Assembly: GCA_030710605.1 (NCBI GenBank)
Contig: CP092874.1
Coordinates: forward strand, 39,566,164-39,630,163
DNA from: Cordylochernes scorpioides
Lineage: Eukaryota > Arthropoda > Arachnida > Pseudoscorpiones > Chernetidae
Length of the DNA: 64,000 nt
Direction: 5' to 3'
Below, in pieces: positions 8,970-18,895 of the stretch. Made by a program: the position numbers and the translations under genes. The notes beneath the pieces are model-generated. The model saw only the letters and a program-made list of their open reading frames with translations. It was not told where the DNA came from and did no database searches. Each line of letters begins with the position of its first letter. Within the stretch, counting starts at the first letter, position 1.

Positions 8970-10163
8970 TCTTCCCCCATTCCTGTAACTCTTGGACCGT
9001 AGTCGCGAAGCGATGGAAGAACTGTCAGGAGGTGGGGTAGACTCCTCCTGGCTGGCGTGGTCATCCAAATGTAGGGCAGGATGTATTCCCAGTTCATGTC
9101 GGATGTCAGGACGGGTGTAGGTCCCGGCACACTTCTGGTACAGTTTCAGTCTGCGGGCATTCCACACTTTACCATCAGATAGCACAAATGTAAATGGTCG
9201 CAGTTGTTTGGTTATGGTGAACGGGCCCCTCAACTTGGAACGTCCTTTCATGACGGGATCACCCGCTTGGACTTTTACCTGATCTCCAACTTGTAGTTTA
9301 GGACTACAGCTTTTACTTTCACTGTCGCTCTTGTCTTCCTGACGGCAAGCTTCCTCAGGTGGTTTTGTTTTAACTTTCTTATCGAACACATGCACCAAAG
9401 TTCTCAAAGTTCTTCCATGGAGCACTGCTGAAGGTGTTTGCTTCGTAACGGTGTGCAGTGTAGATCTGTATTCTCTCAAGAACAGTTGTATCGTTCTTTT
9501 AACCTCTGTATGCTGTAGGTGTGCTGTCAGGACCGTTGACTTTAGAGTTTTATTGAAGTTTTCCACTTCTCCGTTGCAAGCTGGGTGGTAGTTAGCAGTC
9601 CGTATATGCTTAATGTCATTGCTCCGCAGGAAGTCTTCAAACTCCTCGGAGATAAAGGGTGTTCCATTGTCGGTGACAATCTCACGTGGAAATCCCTCTC
9701 TAGAGAAAACATCTTCCAAAAGGTTTATTATCATTTTAGAGGTAGTCTTGTTCGCACAGAAGACTTCGGGCCATTTAGATGTGTAGTCAATTAGAGTTAT
9801 AGCAAACCTGAATCCTATATCCAGGCCAAGTTTAGTCCAGGGATTTGCTGGCCTTTCAACAGGAGTTATGGGGACTCGAATAGACTTTAGTCTCTTGTCG
9901 TGGTTCTTACATACCCAGCAATTGGTTACCAAGTCTTCCACGTCTTTATCCATCCGGGGCCACCAATAGCTTTCTCTTAACCTTTGCTTGGTTCTGACCA
10001 TTCCTTGATGAGCTTTATGAGCAAAGGACAGCAATTTATTTCGGAGAGATACTGGCACTAGAATTTTTCCTTTTTCATTCAAGATCAGGTCTTCCTGAAC
10101 TGAAAGATCCTTTCTTAATCTGAAGTACTTATTTAATTGTAAAGATTCATTATTACTCTCCAT
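8919..10163 (-). CDS. gypsy integrase region
   Basis: A 414-codon frame holds the H-x-H zinc-binding start (HKAHQG near residue 49, then CWVCKNH near residue 82) and an integrase core. The catalytic residues are the Asp of GLDIG, the Asp of VTDNGTPF and the Glu of GEVENFNK. A C-terminal segment carries the typical GDQVKVQ...KLRGPFTI motif. Between GLDIG and FAITLIDYTSKWPEVF several residues usually present in this family (a VGPF-like stretch) are missing, suggesting a small in-frame deletion near the first catalytic Asp. It overlaps the RNase H frame by 31 bp in another frame, so a frameshift separates the two. The first Met is not a natural start. Confidence 0.9.
   Translation of the reverse strand: MESNNESLQLNKYFRLRKDLSVQEDLILNEKGKILVPVSLRNKLLSFAHKAHQGMVRTKQRLRESYWWPRMDKDVEDLVTNCWVCKNHDKRLKSIRVPITPVERPANPWTKLGLDIGFRFAITLIDYTSKWPEVFCANKTTSKMIINLLEDVFSREGFPREIVTDNGTPFISEEFEDFLRSNDIKHIRTANYHPACNGEVENFNKTLKSTVLTAHLQHTEVKRTIQLFLREYRSTLHTVTKQTPSAVLHGRTLRTLVHVFDKKVKTKPPEEACRQEDKSDSESKSCSPKLQVGDQVKVQAGDPVMKGRSKLRGPFTITKQLRPFTFVLSDGKVWNARRLKLYQKCAGTYTRPDIRHELGIHPALHLDDHASQEESTPPPDSSSIASRLRSKSYRNGGRCDVVTSPDVTCPRART
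8970..8978 (-). promoter_or_regulatory. polypurine tract
   Basis: GGGGGAAGA on the minus strand directly upstream of the 3' LTR, the expected primer position for plus-strand DNA synthesis. Confidence 0.75.
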
Positions 10164-12088
10164 GGTTTCATCAGTTGCTCTTTTAAGGCAATAATTTCAG
10201 GGCACTGTGAACATTCTCTCAGGAATTCCTCTTCACTGAGAGCCAACATGTCCTGATTGATGGATGCAATTAGTTCAACTTCGCCATCATAGTCCTCATA
10301 GGATGATAGCGATGATCTGGAGAGATAATCAGGTAATACGTTATCTCTTCCCTTTTTGTATTCGATGTTGTAATCAAAGTTCATGAGCCTTGCAGACCAT
10401 CTTGCAATTCTCAGTCCTCCTCTATCGTTGCCTTTAGTTGTAAGCAATGTCGTTAGAGAGGATTGGTCCGTTCTCAAAGTGAACTTCAGACCCCAGACCC
10501 ATCTTCTAAACTTTTCACAAGCCCACACCCAAGCGAGGGCTTCTTTTTCAACGATTGAGTATTTCCTCTCAGCATCAGAAAGTGTTCTTGAGGCACACGC
10601 CACAATGCGCTCCTCTCCCTTTTCTGACAGCTGTGAGACTACGCATCCTATGCCACTATGAGATGCATCAGTTGTAATGACCGTAGGCAATTTTGGACAA
10701 AATAGAGCAAGTACTTGTCCCTTTTTAAGAGAGTCCTTTACTGTTTGCAAAGCTTTTGCATGTTCTCCTCTCCACTTAAACGGAACACTTTTCTTAAGCA
10801 ACTTTTGTAGAGGTTCCATAATTGTACTTTTGTTAGGGATGTATTTCTGGAACCAGTTTATCATTCCGATTAAGGATTTAAGACCTGACTTATCTTTGGG
10901 AGGAGGGGCATCTAAGAGAGGTTTCATCAACTCCTCATCCAGATGAACTCCATTATCATCAATTATGTGCCCTAAAAATTTTAAGGACTTCTGCCTGTAA
11001 ATTGACTTTGCGTCATTTAGCATAAGGTTGACTTCTCTAAGTCTAGACAGAACTTGATTTAACTTTTTATCATGGTCTTCCATACTGCTACCCCCAATTA
11101 TTATATCATCGAGGTAACAACTTACACCTTTAATGTCCATCAGAAGTTCACTTGAATATCTTTGAAAAGCACCTGGTGCTGAGCTCAGGCCATAGGGCAA
11201 CCTTTTAAACTGGTAAATCCCCATATGAGTAATAAAAGCAGTGAGGTACCTGCTATCAGGGTGAAGTCTTATCTGGTGGTATGCCTGGGATAGATCCAAG
11301 TTAGTAAAAACTTTACAGCCGTGCAAGGATGATAGTATGTCCTCAATTAGTGGAATTGGGTAGGCATCCAATATCACAGCCTTGTTCGGTTCTCTTAGGT
11401 CAACGCAAAGCCTTATTGAGCCATCTCTCATTTTGGAGACCACAATGGGTGAAATCCATTTAGATGTAACAATGGGTTCAATGATGTCCATTTTCACCAG
11501 GCGTTGAATTTCCTTGTGTACTTCATCTAAAAGGACTGGTGGCAGTCTCCTTAGTTTTTGTTGTACCGGCGGTACACTCGTATCAGCAAAGATTTTGTAC
11601 TCAATGTCCTTTGCGAAGGGTAAAGTTTCAAGAATCTTGCTACTTTCAGTGATTTGGTTGACTATTCCATCCTTTATGGAAAGCCCGAGTTTATTAAATA
11701 ACTCCAATCCCAAAATAGGTGAGTCAGCTCTAACAACATGTAAAAGCGTATGTACAACAGTGTTACCATGCTTAATTTTAGCGGGAAGGTCACCAAGTAC
11801 GTCAATAGCTTGCTGCGTATAGCTTTTTAGTGCTACCGAAGCTGGGTTTAATTTAATGTTTTCAAAGTATTTGGTGTACAAACTCTCTGGAATCAATGAC
11901 ACTGAGGATCCTGTGTCAACTAGGAACTTTATACGAACATTACTTGTTCCACCATTAACATTCAAGTCCATTTCAAGCTTTGAAGGCTGATGAATTGGTT
12001 GGTTACATTGTGCCATTGAAATGTTCTTAACTGAAAACTTGGATAAACAATACTTTTTAAAATGCTCTACCTTCAGGCACTGGAACAC
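10133..12088 (-). CDS. gypsy protease, reverse transcriptase and RNase H
   Basis: A 651-codon frame. The retropepsin active site is FLVDTGSSVSLIP (Asp near residue 57). The RT follows, with LRRLPPVLLDEV, IRLCVDLREPNKAV, FTNLDLSQAYHQIRL, FKRLPYGLSSAPGAFQR and the catalytic YLDD near residues 324-327. The RNase H (TTDASHSGIGCVVSQL near 473, then SIVEKEALAWVWACEKFRRWVWG) is also visible. It overlaps the gag frame by 16 bp in a different frame, consistent with frameshifted gag-pol translation. The last residues (KPWRVIMNLYN) mark the frameshift into the integrase frame. Confidence 0.93.
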   Translation of the reverse strand: MFQCLKVEHFKKYCLSKFSVKNISMAQCNQPIHQPSKLEMDLNVNGGTSNVRIKFLVDTGSSVSLIPESLYTKYFENIKLNPASVALKSYTQQAIDVLGDLPAKIKHGNTVVHTLLHVVRADSPILGLELFNKLGLSIKDGIVNQITESSKILETLPFAKDIEYKIFADTSVPPVQQKLRRLPPVLLDEVHKEIQRLVKMDIIEPIVTSKWISPIVVSKMRDGSIRLCVDLREPNKAVILDAYPIPLIEDILSSLHGCKVFTNLDLSQAYHQIRLHPDSRYLTAFITHMGIYQFKRLPYGLSSAPGAFQRYSSELLMDIKGVSCYLDDIIIGGSSMEDHDKKLNQVLSRLREVNLMLNDAKSIYRQKSLKFLGHIIDDNGVHLDEELMKPLLDAPPPKDKSGLKSLIGMINWFQKYIPNKSTIMEPLQKLLKKSVPFKWRGEHAKALQTVKDSLKKGQVLALFCPKLPTVITTDASHSGIGCVVSQLSEKGEERIVACASRTLSDAERKYSIVEKEALAWVWACEKFRRWVWGLKFTLRTDQSSLTTLLTTKGNDRGGLRIARWSARLMNFDYNIEYKKGRDNVLPDYLSRSSLSSYEDYDGEVELIASINQDMLALSEEEFLRECSQCPEIIALKEQLMKPWRVIMNLYN

Positions 12089-12773
12089 TTTACATCCTTA
12101 GCAGGACAATCAGGACTTGTAGCTTTATGCTTACCTCCACAGCGCAGACACTTGAAGTTTGTCGAGATCTTTTTGCGCTCCCGAAGATTAGGCTCAGTGC
12201 GGCGATCATTAGCAGCGATCTTATTTATCCCTTCGGGCGTATTATCGAACATCTTGTTGTCCTCCTGGGCCTTCTCGTACTGAGTAGCAAGTTGCACCAC
12301 TTGATCCAGGTTTAAGTCCGTAGTCTCCACTAGAAGCCGATCCCGTAGTTGCTTGATTTTGGTTCCGACAATGAACCGATCCCGAATCAATTCGTCTTCC
12401 ATAGAACCATAGGCACAGTCTTTTGCCAGCGCGCGTAGTGCCGATATGTAGTCAGCGATTGTCTCGCCTTGTAATTGCCTCGATCATTAAATTTTATCCT
12501 GATTACCCACGGGCGAGATTTAACAACATATCTCTGCCTTAGAAGATCAATAGCTTCACTTAAGGAAGTGACAGTACTGGCCTTGGGCAACGTGTAATAT
12601 TGCCGTTGTGCTTCAGCTCCAACACTGTTCAAGAAGATAGCAATTTTTCTGTTTTCTTCCACATTTAGTTTATCCTCAGCAATCATGTAGTTGTTGAAAT
12701 AACGAACATATTCGTCAAAGTCCATGCTTTGGATGCCATCTTGCAGGAACGGGATGAGTTTACCGGCAGCCAT
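12073..12773 (-). pseudogene. gypsy gag, frameshifted
   Basis: The N-terminal part (12387-12773, MAAGKLIPFLQDGIQSMDF...) contains an FDEYVRYFNNYMIAEDKL helix typical of gypsy gag capsids. A frame change near 12390-12490 leads to the second piece (12073-12402, RDRFIVGTKIKQLRDRLL...). That piece ends in zinc knuckles CLRCGGKHKATSPDC and, across the pol overlap, CFQCLKVEHFKKYC-like sequence. Gag forms the particle that packages the RNA. The break between the two pieces is a disabling mutation. Confidence 0.85.
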
Positions 12774-12840
12774 CTTGAATTATTTGTTTACATCCAAAAA
12801 AAAATAATCAATTAAAAAAAAATTGATCACTTTACCTTGA

Positions 12841-12853
12841 ATCCTCGTCGCCA
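12841..12853 (-). promoter_or_regulatory. tRNA primer-binding site
   Basis: TGGCGACGAGGAT on the minus strand, three bases inside the 5' LTR. The leading TGG complements the CCA end of a tRNA. This sequence is common in animal gypsy elements. The tRNA species is not assigned. Confidence 0.7.
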
Positions 12854-12856
12854 CTT

Positions 12857-13066
12857 TGTTATGTTTGTTGAATTAATGACAAAGGCCAGTTTAAAGGTTA
12901 TATGGTGAAGAAGGAAACATAGTTTATTTACTTTTAAAATATACGCGTGGTCTCATGCCACCACTCGAGATAGGCTTACTTTCTCTCTACCTCCGCACAT
13001 GCGCGGCGGATATGTCACGTCCGAGCGCGGCGGCTACGTCACGTCCGGTGACGTCACGACATCACA
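12857..13066 (-). repeat. 5' LTR of the 8.8-13.1 kb gypsy element
   Basis: Paired with 8761-8969. It differs by scattered substitutions in the GC-rich segment, and it is followed by the target duplication at 13067-13071. Confidence 0.95.
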
Positions 13067-14998
13067 CATTGATTTAGCAGTTGGAATTTTAAACGAGAAA
13101 ATTAATAATAGCTAATCGAAAAACACCATAGTCTCATCTTCCAAATTAATAAATAACCCAAAAACCAAGCCTTAATAAGGGAGAAAAATAAAGCTAGGAG
13201 AAGATGGCAATCAACCTGTGATCCAGCTCATAGAGCTACTTACCTCAATCTTCAAGGAAAGGTAAACCAAAACCTTGAAGCAGGGAAATCTGAAAATTGG
13301 AATAGTTTTTTAAGCAAACTTGAATCGAGCCCAACAGACTTCTGGAAAAAAACAAAACCCATTAGGAAAAAAAAGACAAAATCACTAGTTTAAATGCAAA
13401 TGGAAAAACCTTGCTGACCGACAAAGAAATTGGAAATGATCTTTCAGAGCATTTTTCCAAACATTTTCCAAGGCGGAGGATGAGGTTCCGTCTTACCTAA
13501 CAGATAACACTTGCCATCATCCCCAAGAGAATATACTATCAATGACAACGCCAAATGAAGTCAAGGAAGTGATTAAAAACCTAGGTAATCACAAAGCTCC
13601 AGGCCACGACAATATTACGCCGCAAATGACTAAAAACCTTCCCATCAAATGAATAGTTTTCCTCGCTGAGATCTTCAATGCTGCATTACACCTGTGCTTC
13701 TTCCCGAAGACATGGAAACATCCCATTATCATAACCATTCCAAAAAAATCACCTGAAGATCTCAGACCAATCAGCCTTCTCTCAACCATCGGTAAGGTAT
13801 ACGAGAGGATTGTTCTTCCCAGATTGCGGACATACATGGATTCTATTAACTTTATCATTCCTCAACAATTTCAAGTCAGAAAAGGACACTTCACAACCCA
13901 CCAGCTAATCACATTAATAGACTACATCCAAATAAGAAAGTCACACAAGGAGGCAATAGGTGCTGTTTTTCTAGACATTACCAAAGCCTTTGATAGAGTA
14001 TGGCATGATGGCTTGATAACAAAAAATCAATTTCCAAGGGATTTTATCAAATTCTTGAAAACTATCTCCAGGACAGGACCTTTTCAATTAAGCAAGGGAA
14101 TTATATAGCCACGGCAAAACCAACCCAGATTGGAGTCCCTCAAGACTCTATCCTTGGACCCTACCTATTCAACATTTACATCAGCGATTTCCCACCACAT
14201 CCAAAATGTCAAACAAAACTTTTCGCAGATGAATCAGCAATTTTATAAAACTCCAAATCAATAGTAATAATAAAAACACAACTCCAAAATTACATAAACA
14301 GTATAACCAAATGGTGCAATGATTGGAAATTAGATATCAACCCAAAAAAGTCACAGGCAATAATTTTTCCTCCACTAAACAATAAAATTTCAAGCCACAA
14401 TACATCCTAAAGGTAAACCAGAACCCTATTAACTCGACCTGACAGCGTTAAATATCTTGGAGTTACCTTAGATTCCAAGTTGAAATTCAACATGCATGTC
14501 AAAAATATCATAAAGAAAGCAAAAATCGCAAAAATAACATTATCAAGCCTGTTCAACTATAGAAGCAAATTGACTACATAACAAAAGTTTACTCTATACA
14601 AAAGTTGTATCCTCCCGATAGTAACATACGCACTCCCAGTTTGGTGCAAATATATTACAATCACAGACAAAAAGGGAATAAACGCATTTATGAGAATCTG
14701 CCTTCGGACAAGTATAGGAGCTCCATTCAACCTATCAAACAAGATACTGAAGGAGGACTTGAACCAACCCGATCTAGAAGATATGTATCAAACTTCCGTT
14801 AAGAAATTATACCTTCAAATGCAAAATTCAAATATATAATCCAACCATACAAGATATTCTACAAAATAAAGGAGATATCAATCCCCGATTCCGACGACCC
14901 GGCCCTGACACTTAGTTAAGAGCTCATCGCCCAACAGCTTCCCTCCTGCAAGGTCCGGGGGGACCACCTCTACTCTACCAACTCGCCATGTGTAAATA
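13067..14998 (+). pseudogene. LINE ORF2, reverse transcriptase part
   Basis: This continues the ORF2 interrupted at 8760. Recognisable pieces are NHKAPGHDNITPQMTKN, LRPISLLSTIGKVYERI, AVFLDITKAFDRVWHDGL, IGVPQDSILGPYLFNIYISDFP and a FADESAIL box where the intact copy has FADDAAIL. The second catalytic aspartate is therefore changed to Glu. There are many stops and indels. The C-terminal region matches 48732-49200 on the other strand. Confidence 0.9.
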
Positions 14999-15072
14999 GC
15001 CAGGACAAGGTGACCCGCGAGCTGTGCTCAAATGTAACACCTGTAAATTGAGACGAAATAAATATTTTAACA
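14999..15072 (+). other. LINE 3' UTR
   Basis: It follows the ORF2 stop and ends with aaataaatattttaac, matching the 3' end of the copy at 48652 (minus). Confidence 0.8.
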
Positions 15073-15588
15073 TTTTTTATTTAACTTTGCACCCATGTCT
15101 GTTCTCTCTCATTATGTAATTCATATTTTAAATACATTTTCAAGTAATATTATTTTCAATTGGAAGTTAATTTTAGAATCATCGAGTAAATCAAAATCAT
15201 CCGCATAGAAGAGAAGGTAAATGTATCCAAATTTAGGTAAATATATTCATTGTCAAATTCGAATTATCAAAGATTTCAATTAGATCATTTATGAAGAGAA
15301 AGATTAAACATTAAGATAATAGTGTCACCTGGATTACACTGGAACTGATTTTAATATATTCGATGAAAGAATTATTCCAACGAACTGCTGTCATCATTAT
15401 TCCATATTTAATAAGGTTGATAAATCGGTAATTCAATCCTAAATTATTCACTTTCGTCCATAGTAGTGAGGGAGAAGCTGTATCAAAAAGGTTTAGTTCA
15501 TATCTACCAAGGGTTAAATATTTATAATCACAGTGTGTTTCTAAAATTATTATATATAGAAGGTAAGTTAGATGACAGAAAGGTAATA
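15073..15588 (-). pseudogene. decayed non-LTR reverse transcriptase remnant, copy b
   Basis: The reverse complement aligns with 34029-34378 and 35985-36160. It is the same old LINE fragment, with the RT-like VIQ-x-TxLS region and a YADD-like box (catccgcatagaag on the plus strand near 15199). At 15238-15251 it has the single, uninterrupted target taaatatattcatt, where the 34 kb and 62 kb copies carry the tandem array. Confidence 0.7.
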
Positions 15589-15749
15589 CAGTAGAACCTT
15601 TTCTCAGCGGACACCTCTCTATAAAGAACAGTTTTCATTTGAAAAATTATCATTTACAATTTAGCAACTCTCCGGTAAGAGGGCACCACTCCCTAAAGAA
15701 CACTTTGGCTCTGCAATTAGGTGTTGTCCTTTACATGGAGGTTCTACTG
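15589..15749 (+). mobile_element. MITE with CAGTAGAACCT terminal repeats
   Basis: A 161-bp element with inverted ends cagtagaacct and aggttctactg, flanked by TA on both sides. TIRs of this kind with a TA duplication are usual for pogo/Tc1-related non-autonomous elements. There is no coding capacity. Confidence 0.85.
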
Positions 15750-16227
15750 TATATCAAGAGATAACCAAAGAATTCAAATTAAATGTGATTTAGCCAATAA
15801 TATTTATACAAGTTGACAGGATTGAGAAATATTTATAAAGAGTTAAATTGACATGTCTTAATAAAAACAATATGGTAAGATAGATTTAGTATAAGCTCAC
15901 TTTAGATACTGCCTAAAGGAGGACTAAACCAGCCCTCCCAGAGTTGGTTTCTTATTAAATAAAGTTTTATTTCATACAAAATCTCTTATGAGAGGCCACC
16001 TCCAAGAGAGACCAGTTAGGCCACGTCTTCAAGCGGTTTTTTAAATCTCTTTTAATATAAAATATTCCGGTTCGACGTGGTTGTTTATCAAAAACTCTTA
16101 ATCTACAGAAACGATTCTCACAAAATTTACATAGAAACCCTCTTTATAGACTCTAAATATAAATGTCTTGAGAATAATATATTTTAGAGCTAATTTCATA
16201 TTGGAATTTATTTTCTAATTAATATAG
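15750..16227. other. flank shared with the 33.6 kb locus
   Basis: 15760-16060 aligns, inverted, with 33585-33866 (features such as ctgggagggctggttt). No gene is seen. It marks how far the inverted duplication reaches. The remainder is AT-rich and unassigned. Confidence 0.6.
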
Positions 16228-16385
16228 CAGAAACCTCTATTTAGGGGACACCGCTCCACAAAGGACAGTTTTCATTTGAAAAATTACCATTTTTACAATT
16301 TAGCAACTCTCCTATAAGAGGACCCCTCTCCCTAAAGGACACTTTGGCTCTGGAATTAGGTGTCCTTTCCAGGGACGTTCTAATG
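16228..16385 (+). mobile_element. MITE, second copy
   Basis: Same family as 15589-15749, with more diverged ends (cagaaacctc and ttctaatg). The internal ggacagttttcatttgaaaa block is shared. Confidence 0.75.
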
Positions 16386-16499
16386 TAGTACATAAGTAAT
16401 AATATTTTATTTGTATCTCTTAAAATATGGGATAGTATTGTCAATATTACGTTTGAGATATATATTTATGAAAGTTTAAAGTAATTTTTATTAATCACT
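16386..16499. other. AT-rich spacer
   Basis: Nothing recognisable. Confidence 0.4.
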
Positions 16500-17118
16500 T
16501 GCGGACGTACCCGGCTTCGCCCGGGTTTTACCCGAGTAAAGGTTTGTCTAACGAATCTCTCGATAAAGTGAACATTTTTTCCCGGTCCCTTGAAAAATAC
16601 TCAATAAGTTGAATAAAATCAATATTAATTGGTTCCCTCGGTAATTGGAAGTTAAAGGAATAGTATCTTGCCTTGGAATTGGATCATTATTCTTGTCTCA
16701 AATATATTGCCGTGTCATCCTGAATTTTGTCTTTCCTAATTTTCTACATTACAAAATCATCATTTTATCTATTCTCCCAATATATATGTTGTAGATAAAT
16801 GATAAAACTAACTTTGACTTGTGTGCAATTAATAGGTAGAAATCTTACTTTTGATAAATAAGCTTTAAAATAATAAACTTAGTGATAATAAAACTTATAG
16901 ATAAAAAAATTGTTAACATCGTCGCAATGGGGACGCTGCTTGCGAGTTAAATCTACAAATCTGCAAATAACTCTAAGGATGTTCAAGATATTCTAGAAAT
17001 TATTTTTCAGAAACCTTCCCGGGGATATACCTAATAATATCCCAAAATTTCACGGCGATTGGATGCATGATTTTTGAATCTATAGAGTACAGACAGACAG
17101 ACATTCAATTTTATATAT
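16500..17118 (+). repeat. family A TA-tailed repeat
   Basis: It starts at gcggacgtacccgg, lacking the usual actag. A block after taacga is deleted. The box is mutated to ggggacgctgcttgcgag near 16929. It ends in a TATATA tail that abuts a Penelope-type 5' end. Confidence 0.85.
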
Positions 17119-17762
17119 ATAAGAAGATAAATGTTTTTAAAAAAAGTATACATAATATATATATCGTATATTTTAAACTCTATAATAATGACATTTTTGT
17201 ATATGTCACATATCTTACAATTAGAGCCGATACCTTAAAGGATCCTGCCCTTCTTTTGGGATGTACACCGTTTCTGTTTGCTCCCAGCCCCATTTTTTGT
17301 ATATATGCTATATCTTTATTGATAATACCTGTAAACCCCTATTTGTATGTAACACTAAAAATGTTGACGTCAAAATAAAGATCCAAAGAGTGTTCAGTCA
17401 GCTGGTGGCAGGGACAGAGGGGAGGAAAATGCCAAAGACCAGATGGGGGCCCCCTCCCCCCAGGGACTCTTTATAGACAACCCCTGTAAACAGGACAGTT
17501 TTTGGCGGGGGTTCAGCAGCAGATGGTGCTAGGGTGTCTCTCGGCAGACGGACACACTCTCTCCCTCCATGTCTCTGGGATAAGAATCCAAGTTTGTGTC
17601 ATGGCCTCTACCTCTGTCCCGTGGGCTGTCCCCGATCACACTCGGTGCTAACATCCAACCCTGCCTCTGCTTCTTGTTGTCCGCGTGTGGGAAGAACATC
17701 AACACTCGTCTCACGTTCACGACTGCCAGTTTATCCATTCGTCGGCACATTTGCAACAATAT
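17119..17762 (+). mobile_element. Penelope-type 5' region (terminal-repeat-like), copy 1
   Basis: 17150-17450 aligns with the 5' leader of the Penelope-like copies at 31360-31670 and 59195-59515 (reverse strand), including gttgacgtcaaaataaaga. The whole segment recurs at 20885-21503 in the same orientation, 3.1 kb away. The two copies may be terminal repeats of a single element or independent truncated insertions. Confidence 0.65.
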
Positions 17763-18082
17763 TACAGAAAGTTGACAGGATAACTGAGGACATCGGCATG
17801 CAGAGAATGACAGAGGCACCTGTGGTCAACGGCGCATTCGTGTGGATGCTCCTTCTACATTCTCTCCACCTTTACGATCCAGTGGACCATCTCAAAGACG
17901 CCATGCGAGGACTAGCTGTACTTCGCACCGAGGAGGTCATCATCGCCCCCATCGACATTTCCTGCGCCACGAGGACCTTCTTCCATCAGCTCGAACAAGT
18001 AGACAAGATTCATCGAGAGATCCTCGCTACGCCCCGCCCACCAGCACCGACGATGTCCCATGGCAACCACCGCAAAAAGTGA
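17534..18082 (+). CDS. unidentified open frame in a retroelement 5' region
   Basis: A 182-codon frame begins in the repeated 5' region and extends beyond it (17763-18082). The latter half (KVDRITEDIGMQRMTE...HLYDPVDHLKDAMRGLAVLRTEEVIIAPIDISC) looks like genuine coding sequence. Codon use is GC-richer than in the surroundings and no stop occurs for 320 bp. No known domain was recognised. It may be the N-terminal or gag-like part of the retroelement whose 5' end lies at 17119. A second overlapping frame (17842-18207) is probably a shadow. Confidence 0.3.
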   Translation: MSLGRRTHSLPPCLWDKNPSLCHGLYLCPVGCPRSHSVLTSNPASASCCPRVGRTSTLVSRSRLPVYPFVGTFATILQKVDRITEDIGMQRMTEAPVVNGAFVWMLLLHSLHLYDPVDHLKDAMRGLAVLRTEEVIIAPIDISCATRTFFHQLEQVDKIHREILATPRPPAPTMSHGNHRKK

Positions 18083-18269
18083 TCACCAGGTCTCATCGCA
18101 AGCAACTCCACAAGACCATTCTAAGACTTCATCCATCTGGTAGGATAATTTTCTCTACAGAACTATTTAATGTAACACTATCTCCGTTTTTTTTCGCACT
18201 GAATTAACTACACATCGATACCCTATTTATAGCAATAACATTATTATTATTATCATTATATCACTCCAC
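18083..18269. other. AT-rich spacer
   Basis: Short homopolymer and ATT repeats; no gene. Confidence 0.4.
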
Positions 18270-18895
18270 AAAATAACGACTATAGGCGTTACCTCCCAAG
18301 ACAATATCCAAACTACGGAGCTGTCAAAGAAAAGAAAATACCAGCTACTGGCGAGGGAAATGGCCCAAACTGAAAAAATGCCCGTAAAAGTAGTGCCGAT
18401 AGTCTTAACATGGGATGGAATAGTAACCAAATATAACAAACAATACAGGAAGGAAATAAACATAAGAAAAAGGGACTTTGCATATATTCAATCCCTGGTT
18501 CTAAAAAAGACGATGGAAATTATCTCAACAGAAAAGAAGAATCAACCTTACGATAAGTTACAGAGAAATAAAGAAATGGAAGCCATGGATAGATTGTTGG
18601 AACGATGTAGGGAGCTGGCATGTGATGACGAGGAAGGTGGAACACCGGGCATGGAGAACAGGGATACGACGACCATAGAAGAGATCCAGGAGAACGACCT
18701 AGAGCAGATGACAGGAGACCCGACAGACAAGAATGGATCAAGGCCAGGGGACCATCTTATCGAGGAGCCACTAGTAGAGGCCATAGAAAGACTGCTGGAG
18801 AGCTGCAGGACATCAGGGGACCATAACGGCAAGAGCCACAGCACTGACCAGGAGTCATGATAGCAAATGTAAATATCTTTGTTTACTTTTACTGT
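18270..18895 (+). pseudogene. non-LTR retrotransposon ORF C-terminus
   Basis: The frame at 18270-18860 includes KKRKYQLLAREMAQTEK and VKVVPIVLTWDGIVTKY. This matches the pattern (VxVxPIVxGxxGxVxK followed by a helix and IQ...L) that ends the ORF of several non-LTR elements in invertebrates. The usual ALG triplet is altered to LTWDG. It then carries a long acidic tail (RLLERCREL...EEIQENDLEQMTGDPTDKNG, and later another RLLESCR). The upstream RT domain is missing, so the copy is 5'-truncated. The clade is unresolved. Confidence 0.5.

Larger units (their letters stand above)
8761..13066 (-). mobile_element. Ty3/gypsy LTR retrotransposon, lightly damaged
   Basis: A 4.3-kb element lies on the minus strand inside the Jockey LINE. 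LTRs of 209-210 bp (TG...CA) bound it, and the 5-bp target duplication cattg is at 8756-8760 and 13067-13071. The next bases resume the LINE ORF2. The LTRs differ at several positions, so the insertion is older than the element at 21867-27594. The order is gag, protease, RT, RNase H, integrase. Frameshifts lie in gag and between RNase H and integrase. Confidence 0.95.
7480..15072 (+). mobile_element. Jockey-type LINE, 5'-truncated, split by a gypsy element
   Basis: This segment corresponds to the element at 48652-52653, starting inside ORF1 and ending with the same 3' UTR (acctgtaaattgagacg followed by an A/T-rich tail). The gypsy element at 8761-13066 splits ORF2. The older host sequence on both sides is the RT remnant locus. 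The same insertion, but with its middle deleted, is present at 36164-36250 and 63821-63901. The insertion therefore predates the duplication of this locus. Many stops and frameshifts make it inactive. Confidence 0.9.

Noticed and set aside
18360-18860. Acidic 166-codon frame as a host gene
   Set aside because: Its first part matches the C-terminal pattern of non-LTR retrotransposon proteins, and it adjoins other retroelement ends.
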